Below, piece by piece: positions 52,101 through 61,100 of a stretch of 64,000 bases of DNA. Source of the stretch: CALVGQ01 sp031551965 (GTDB lineage: Bacteria > Bacillota_I > Bacilli_A > Erysipelotrichales > Erysipelotrichaceae). A program made the position numbers and the translations under genes. The stretch covers positions 62,001 through 126,000 of the forward strand of contig JAVBMW010000006.1 in the NCBI GenBank assembly GCA_031551965.1, written 5' to 3'. Position 1 is the stretch's first letter. The number at the start of each line of letters is the position of its first letter. The notes beneath the pieces are model-generated. The model saw nothing but the letters and a program-made list of their open reading frames with translations, searched no databases and was not told the origin of the DNA.

Positions 52101-55100
52101 GTTTTTGCACCACTCGATATCATTTCACCAAATAGAATTCCACTATTAGCACCTTGTATTGTATTTCTGTTAATTATTACTTCATCATGAAAACGATATT
52201 TATCAGTTTGCTTTACATCAGTTCCCATATAAGAAACGTTATCTACATTAACTACTCCAATTAATCCTCCGGTATTTGATTTGGAAGTAATTTTGTTGTT
52301 GAGAATGTTACATTTAGTAAGTTCATTGTTTGTTGCATACGAATAACCCACGATTCCTCCCGCAGTAGAGCCGGTTGAAGTAATAGTGTTATTTTGTATA
52401 GTAATATATTCAAAATATGGAACTGAACCCTGAATTCCTGTACCATAACCAATTTGACCAATCAAACCACCAGTTATGTCTTTTGAAGATATTTCCATAT
52501 CTTGTACCATAATATTACTGTAATAAGCTACATTTCCTCTTGCATAACCTACAAGTGCGCCAGCTTTAGCACTTCCAATAACTTTACCAGTTAGGGTTAA
52601 ATCTTTAATGATTGAACGCGTTGGTGCCTTCCCTTCAGTTGTATTAGAATCGCTATTGTATAAGAAACCAATGAACCCAGCATAAGAGTATTTTTCTTCA
52701 CTTCTGTCCATCCACATTTTAATAGTATGATTTCCACCATTAAGATTAGCTCTAAATTGACGACTATTTGTTGTTGATAGATTATATGGAGTTGATCTTT
52801 CCATATCAGCGCCAAGACCTTTGAAATCTCTAGCGAAATTATATTCCATCGCTTTATCATTGTTCATCACAGTCGAAGTAGTTTTAGCATTATCACTTGT
52901 AAAATCTAAATCACTGACAATATTAATTGTACTACTTAAACTATTAATCAGTTTTCTTGTAGTATTCATGCTTGCATCATCGACAATTACATTGATCCAG
53001 TTCATCAAAATAGGTTCTTTCGCAACATAAGTGTATGCATATACTGCATTGATTGTATCAAACCTATTGTTAGTACTGAAGGCAAAACTATTTGCCATTT
53101 GAGCTGAAGACGTATTAGTTTTGTTAGTGTAAATAGAAGAACCTGTATTAATGATCCATTGTAACATTTGCAGTTGTTCAAAAGACGCTATATTTACATC
53201 TACTTTTCCACCGCTTGCGGTGGCATTGATTCTAAATTTTTTCTCATCTAAATCTGCAACATTAAAGATACTTTCTCCAGTTCCAATCATTGGATAAAGT
53301 TTATTTGCATAGCGAAGATTTTTATCGATTTTCTTCTCAGTTGGAATCACAAAATCTTCCTGATCTCTAACTACATAGTCATACTGCTGAACCGCAAGTA
53401 ATTCATCACTTGGCACGAATCGGTTATAGTCATAGATTATGACATCTTCTTCTACTTCGACTTCAACAAGTTCAGGTTCTACTGGTACATCTTCTTCAAT
53501 GACATTTGGATCTTCATAAATTTCATCCATACCAACAATGACCGTACCATCTTCATCAATTTCATAATTGCGTATTGGTGTTGACTGTATCGCGTTATTA
53601 AATAGTTGTTTATTAATGATGTTTGTTTTATATGATCCTTCTGTTTCAACTGGATCACTATCTTCTTCAACAGGATTATCAAAGACAACTCCATCTTGTT
53701 TAATAGAAAATTGAAGTGTTGTTGTGGCTACATTGCCAGCTTTATCTTTAACATCGAAATTTATTACATAGTCGTCAAGTGATTTAACTACAAAATCTCC
53801 TAGATTTTCTGACCAATCATTATAGACATAATTGTTAATTGAAATTGTCTTCAAGGCAACATTTGGTTCTATTAAAGTTGCAGTTACCGTAACAGTTTTA
53901 TTGATAATGTCTGTTTCATATGCAAGAATTGGCTTAGGTTCTGTTTTATCTATTGTAAATGATTTGTTAGATACTGAAGTATTCCCTGCTAAATCGATCG
54001 CAATAATCTCTACTGAATAATCACCTTCAGCATTAAACTCTTTAACTACTTCTTTAGTCATCGCAGTTGCTTCTAACAATGTTACTATTTCATCGCCAGT
54101 ATTCATAGTAACTGTTTTCAATCCAGTTGTATCCATTACGCTTAATTTTACTGTTTCGGTTGTATAAGATTTTCCATCATAAATGTTTTCATTTGGAATT
54201 TCCCATGAAATATTAGGAGCATCTGTTTCAAGTGTTATTGCTTGTTTGGATTCTACTGATTTATTTCCTGCAGTATCCATCGCGATCGCAGTAAGTTCAT
54301 GTGAATATGTCGGATCTAACGTAACTTCACATTTTGCACCTTCGCATGTTTTTATAATTGAAGATTCATCTTTTATTTGAATAGACTCAACTTTAACATT
54401 ATCGGTACTTTCAACCGTTACTATAATCGATTTATTATAGAAGAATCCAAAAGTTAGCCTGTTCATCAATAAACTGATTGCATCTTCTCCTACAACTTGA
54501 TATGACATAACTGGAGCAGTAGGAGGATCTAAGTCAATATTATTCACTTCATAGTATGCACTTCCAGGATTTCCTAATGTATCATTAAATGCTACTAATA
54601 CTTTACCATCAGTATTTTTAGTCACTTCAAGAGTATAATTATAGTCATCGACAAATGTCCAGTTAGTTGGAGTTTTATCTAATTTCTTATCCACGGTTAA
54701 AGTCACGATAACTTTACCGTTAATTTGTGAAGTAGTACTATAACTGATTGTTCCAGTCGGTCTCACTTTATCAATATTTTGAACTGAATAAACAGCAGTT
54801 CCAACATTACCCGCTAAGTCAGTCATTGTGACAGTTCCTGTTTCATTGTATTCAAAAGTACGAGCATAAACATTTTCTTCCTCAGTTAAAGTCCATCCCA
54901 CAGAAATGGAGTCTAATTTCTCAGACACAGCTAGTTTAACCACAACATCTTTATTTGTTGCTTCTGTAGTACTATATTCAAATGTACCAGTTGGAATCTC
55001 TTTATCAATGTTGGTAATGTTATATGTTAGTGGAGTAAAAACCTCATTTCCTGCAAGGTCCTTAAATGTTACTGAACCTTCTTCGTTATCATTAAATGAT

Positions 55101-58100
55101 TTTGAATAAGTTGTATCATTTACTTTTGTCCAACCTGAAATAGCCTGTATAGGTTCACTTACTGATAATGTAATTGTCACTGGTCCGTTGGTAGGTTTTT
55201 TATCATAGTTTAAACTTCCAGTTGGACGCGTTCTATCAATGTGATTCACTTCATAATTCAATGGTGTTTCTACCACATTTCCTGCTTCATCAGTAAAACT
55301 CACAGTACCGCTACCATTGTCAGTCATTGTATAAATATAAGTCAATTTATCTGAATCTGTTGAATCAAGCTGCCAACCAGTAGAAATTTGATTCAATTTT
55401 TTATCAACTTTTAATATAACGTTTACATTACCATTAGTTGGAGTAGTTGGGTCATAAGTAATTTCACCAGTCGGAATAACACGATCAATGTTTTGAACAG
55501 AATACGATAAAGTATCAGAGTTTCCTGCTTCATCAATAAATGTTACTGTACCTGTTCCGTTATCTTCCATTGTATAAGTGTAAATTTCTTGGTTAAGATT
55601 AGGTTTATTCCATCCACTTGGCGTTTCTTTTAATTTTTTATCCACACTTAAAGTAACCACAACATTTTCATTCGTTGGTGTTTCTTTACTATAAGTAATA
55701 GTTCCAATAGGTTTAACTTTATCTATCTTATCTACTGAGTATGTCGCTGTTCCTTTATTCCCTGCAAGATCATAGAATTCAACTTCTACTACTTCATTTT
55801 CAGATACTTCTTTTGTATGAGTTGTTGAATTAATTTGATTCCAACCGCTAATCTCTTCAGTGTCTTCACTTGTAGTTAATGTCACTAATACCGGTTTATT
55901 TGTTGGACCATCTGGAGTATAACTAAATGACCCCGTTGGAATATCTTTATCAATATTTTTTACTTCATATTGAGTAGTTCCTTTATTTCCTGCATAATCT
56001 TCAAAATCAACATCAGTTAATTCTGTGTTTTCTTCTACAATTAAAGTATATTTATATAAATCATCTTTATCTTGTATCCATTTTTCAGATATCACTTTCA
56101 ATAATTTAGAGGCAATCAAAGTTACGACAACATCCTCATTTGTCAAGTTTTTTGTACTATAACTAATTATTGCGTTCGGATTAACTCGGTCAATATTACT
56201 TACTGAATAAGTTTCGGAACCTTTATTTCCTACTAAGTCTTCGAAGTTCACAGTAATAATTCCATCTGTGTTTTCTTTAACTTCTAGGGTATATATTTTA
56301 TCATTGACTTTCGTCCATCCAGAAATTTGTTTGATTGGTTCAGACGCCTCTAATGTAACAAGTATATTTTGATTTGTAGCTTCTTCAGTACTGTAACTGA
56401 TTGTCGCTGTAGGCACTTCTTTATCAATATTTTTTACGATATAAGTTGTTAAACCTTTATTACCCGCAAGGTCTTCAAATTCTACAGTGATAATTTCCGT
56501 TGTATTTTCTTCTACTACTAGCGTGTATGTTTTTTCATCGACCTTGGTCCAATTAAAGATTGCTTTGATAGGCTCAGACGCAATTAAAGTAACAAGTACA
56601 TTTTGATTTGTATCTTCTGTAGTACTATAACTGATTGTCGCTGTTGGATTTGTTCTATCAATATTACTTACCTTATATTTTGCTGATCCGACATTTCCAG
56701 CTAAGTCTTCAAATTCTACCGTTAATTCATCATCAGTATTTGCATTTATAACTAAAGTATATTTTTTAGAATTTTCATTATCTTGAGTCCAATTGTCAGG
56801 TTTGTTTTTAAGTTCTTTATTCACAATTAAAGTAACCACAACATCTTCTTGTGTTGGAGCTGTAGTACTATAAGTGATTTCACCTTTTGGTGCAACCTTA
56901 TCAATTTGATCAACTTTATAAGTCGCTGTTCCTTTATTTCCTGCAAGATCATAGAAATCAACTGTGACTTCTTCATTTTCACTTACATTTATCCAGTAAT
57001 TCTTTGAATCTATTTTTTTCCAATTTGGTATATCTTTAACATCTTCATTTGTTGTTAATGTTACTTTTACTGAAACATTAGTTGGACCTGTTGGATCATA
57101 ACTAAATGTTCCTGTTGGAATTACTTTATCAATGTTTTCAACGATAATATCTTTTGAATATAAATTTCCTGCATTGTCAGTTACTGTAACTGTTATTGTG
57201 GTGTTCTCAGACACAATTATAGTTGTTCCAGTATAAATTTTTCCATCAAGAGTATATTCCACTGATTTGATTCCACTAATTAAATCAGTAGCATTTATCA
57301 CTAACGCTAAATCTTGATTAGTAGGTGTGATTAAATCACCAATCACAGTAAATGATGGTTTTGTTTTATCGATAAATACTGTTTCACTCTTGCTAGAAGT
57401 GTTATTTGCGTTTGATGTTACTTCTAATCGGTATACATCTCCTGCACTTGCACTTTCGTTGCCGATTTCTGCAGTAAATTTAATAACATCAGCTTCAACG
57501 ATAATTGTTCCTGCATTCTCTGCAAGTATTCCATCTCTGTACAATTTAGCTTCTTTGACTCCTGACAATGCTTCAATAATTGCCACGAATTGAACTTTAT
57601 CATTATGCCAGCCTGCCAAAGAGTTGATGGTAATTTTCGGTTCTGCTTTTTCTAAGTCAAATGTTACAGATTGAGCTTCCGCAATAATAGCTTTATCTTC
57701 ACTTATTACACGCGCAAACAAATTAATTCCTTTTCCATCATTTGGCAGCGATACATTATATGGACTTGTTTCTATTTTGATCCAATTTTCATGATCAAAA
57801 GAATATTCCAAATGATATCCTTCAGTATAATTTTCATTATTACTAATTGAAATAACTGATGTCGCTGTAAGCCAGCCATTATCAAGCATTATTGTTGGTT
57901 TTTCTATAGTTTTCAGCACTTTAATTGATGCACTTATTTCATCAGAGTCTTTACCTGATTTTGATATTGCCCTGAAATGATAAGTTGCATTTGTGTTTTC
58001 AGAAATACTGATTGTTCCATCAAACGGTGTCCAACTTATTTCATCAGTCTTATATTCGTAAGTTGCAATTCCTGATAAAGCTGTTGAATTTATTTTGATT

Positions 58101-61100
58101 GTCAAATCCTTTGTAGTAACTGTTCCTGGTTCGTAATTACTGATTTCATCACCATGATAGTAACTGATTGTCGGTAATTCCGGTTTTGAATTATCGAGTG
58201 TAAATACTTCAGTTGACCTTGCATCGCTATCATTGTTTGCATTATCACTCGCAACAACTCGAACTGAACCTTTAAAATCAGGAGAAACAGTAATTTCTGC
58301 TCTACCATTTACTGCATTGATAGTTTCTGTTTTAATTACTACATTATTTTCATTCATTAACTTATAGGTAAATGATTTGATTCCACTTAGATTATCTGTA
58401 GCGATCATTTCAATTCTGATAGATTGACTAAAGAATAAGTTGCCTGTAATACCTCTTAAAATGTTTGCCCAAACACTGTCATTTACTTTGTAGTAATTGA
58501 TCGCAGTTATCACTGGCGCAAGTTTATCGATTCTATCTACTACTTCAGTTTGAGTAGTCACATTTCCTGCCTTATCAGTAACTTTTACTATAATCGTTGA
58601 ATTTTCTGTAATTTCAAGAGTTTCTCCACAAGGCTTATACTCACTATCATTGATAGAATATTCTACAGATTCAATGCCGCTAGTTGCGTAATTGTTATCA
58701 TCTTTAACATCATCTTTTGCGATAATTCTAAGAATAACGTTATTTTTTGTCCAGGTTGAAACATTGCCTGTAATTTCAAGAGTTGGAGCTTTTGTATCAA
58801 TATTATTAACTTCAGTTTGATCTTCAATAATATTTCCTGCTGCATCTTTGACAACTACTTTAACTATTCCATTTTTGCTTACTGAAATTTCATTTGTAGA
58901 AGTATATTCTCCATCATCAAATTTATATGTCATTCCATTTGACAAATCATCTGATGCATCAACAGTAATCTTAACTGATCCATTTGTCCAAGAATCAGGA
59001 GTTAACTCAATTTTGTTTATAGTTGGGCTAAGTGTATCGATATTCCCCACTATGATCGATTCAGGCAATGAAGTATTTTCCGCTGCATCTTTAACGATAA
59101 TTGTGTATGTCTTATTTTCATTAACTTCTTTACTATTTTCTTTTTGATATGTTGCTCCATTATCAAAAGAATACATCAACTCATCTAATGTACTTGAATC
59201 ATCTTGAGCATCTACTAAAATAGTGACTTTTCCATTTGTCCATTTTGTTTGGATTGGATCAGTGGTAACCATATTAATTGTTGGTGCGGTTATATCAATA
59301 TTATTAACTCGATATCCGTTTTCATAGACTGTTATATTTCCAGCCGCATCTTTTACTGATACAGTAATTATTCCATTTTCTGTAACAGTTAATTGATTGG
59401 ATGTTTGATAATCTAATCCATTGAATGAATACATTAAGCCTTCAGACAATGCATCTATTGCATTGACAGAAATAGTTACAGAATTCTTTGTCCATTGAGT
59501 TGGATTCTGCGTGATAACGTTAATTGTTGGAGCTGTTTTATCAAAGAATACTGTTTGTTTTAGCGTTGATGTTTTATTACCAGCGATCGCAACAGTCTCA
59601 AAATAGTACTGGTCGCCTGTAGATGCTGATTCAAACTCTACTGCATAACTAAACATTCCATTTATCGGAATAATTTCTTTTATTACTTTGTCTTCTCTAT
59701 AAACGATTACCTTTTCAATGTCTGATAATGCTGATGTTGTACCATTAAATACGATGTTATTAGACCATTTATCGGTAACATTGTTTACACTGATCAATGG
59801 TGAAGTTTTATCCACATACTCTACATCTATAACTTCAGTTGAAGTGTTTCCTGCATAGTCAGACGCAATAATTGTTACTTTTGCATTTTCTTTTACTACT
59901 ATGCTTGTTCCGTAAGGTTGAAGTTCGGCATTACCAATTTGGTATTCAATCGATGCAACTTCACTTACATTATCCGTTGCAGTCACAATCAAAATAGCAT
60001 CTTGATTTGTCCAAGTTGTTGGATTTCCTTTAACTTCAATAACTGGTGGGAATTTATCTAATTTGACTGTTACTGAATCTTCATTAGTGTTTCTGGCAAC
60101 TGTAGTAACTACTACTTTATATTGGTCACCAGAATTACTACTTTCATTTGTAACTTTAAATGAATAGTTGTTGCTGCTTGTTTCAACAGATTCCATTAGA
60201 ACACCATTACGATAAAGTTGTACAAGCTTTATTCCAGAAGTAGAAGTAAATGTTGCGTTCAACGTTATATCATCTATATACCAATTTGGTAATGGTTGAT
60301 CGATCAAAACGGTTGGTTTATCTTTTTCAATGTTGAATGTTACAGTTGTCGTATCTGATTTTACATTAGTATCCGTATTGCTGATCGCTCTAGCGTAAAT
60401 AGGAATATCAACTCCATCTGTAGGTAATGGAACTTTAATGCCATCCCATACAAACCAATTTGTATTATCATAAGAATATTCTAAATGATAACCATCTTTA
60501 AATGTTTCTTTGTTTTCTAAGGTAATGATTGAGTCTAGTGTCAACCAACCTTCTCCAACATGAATTGATGGAGCTACTAATGAACGCAATACTCTTATTT
60601 TAGCTTCAACTACATTAGATACATTATTTGATTTAGAAATTGCTCTGAATAAATAAGTTGTATCAGTATTCTTTGTGATCGTAAATCCTTCATCACTAAA
60701 ATCAGTCCAGTTTATTCCATTATCTGTACTATATTGGTAAGTTTCAATATCTGATAGTGCACGAGATGATGCAGTGATTTTCAAATCTTTAGTTGTGAGT
60801 GTTCCTGGTTGATAATTATCAGAATAGCTTATAACTGGCAATTCTGGAATTATTTCATCAATCACAAATATTTGTGTTTCTTTACTTGCACTAGTATTTG
60901 TTGCGGTATCTTTCGCAATAACACTGATTGTTCCTTTAAATTGCGGATCGATTGTAATTACAGCTACACCATTTGTAGCAGTTGCAGTTCCTGTTGTTGT
61001 ACCAGTTGAGTTTCTCAATTCATAATTGAACTCTTTCACACCACTTTGAACAGTTCCTGTCTCTTCCGCAATCATTTGAATTTCAAGTGATTGTTTAAAG

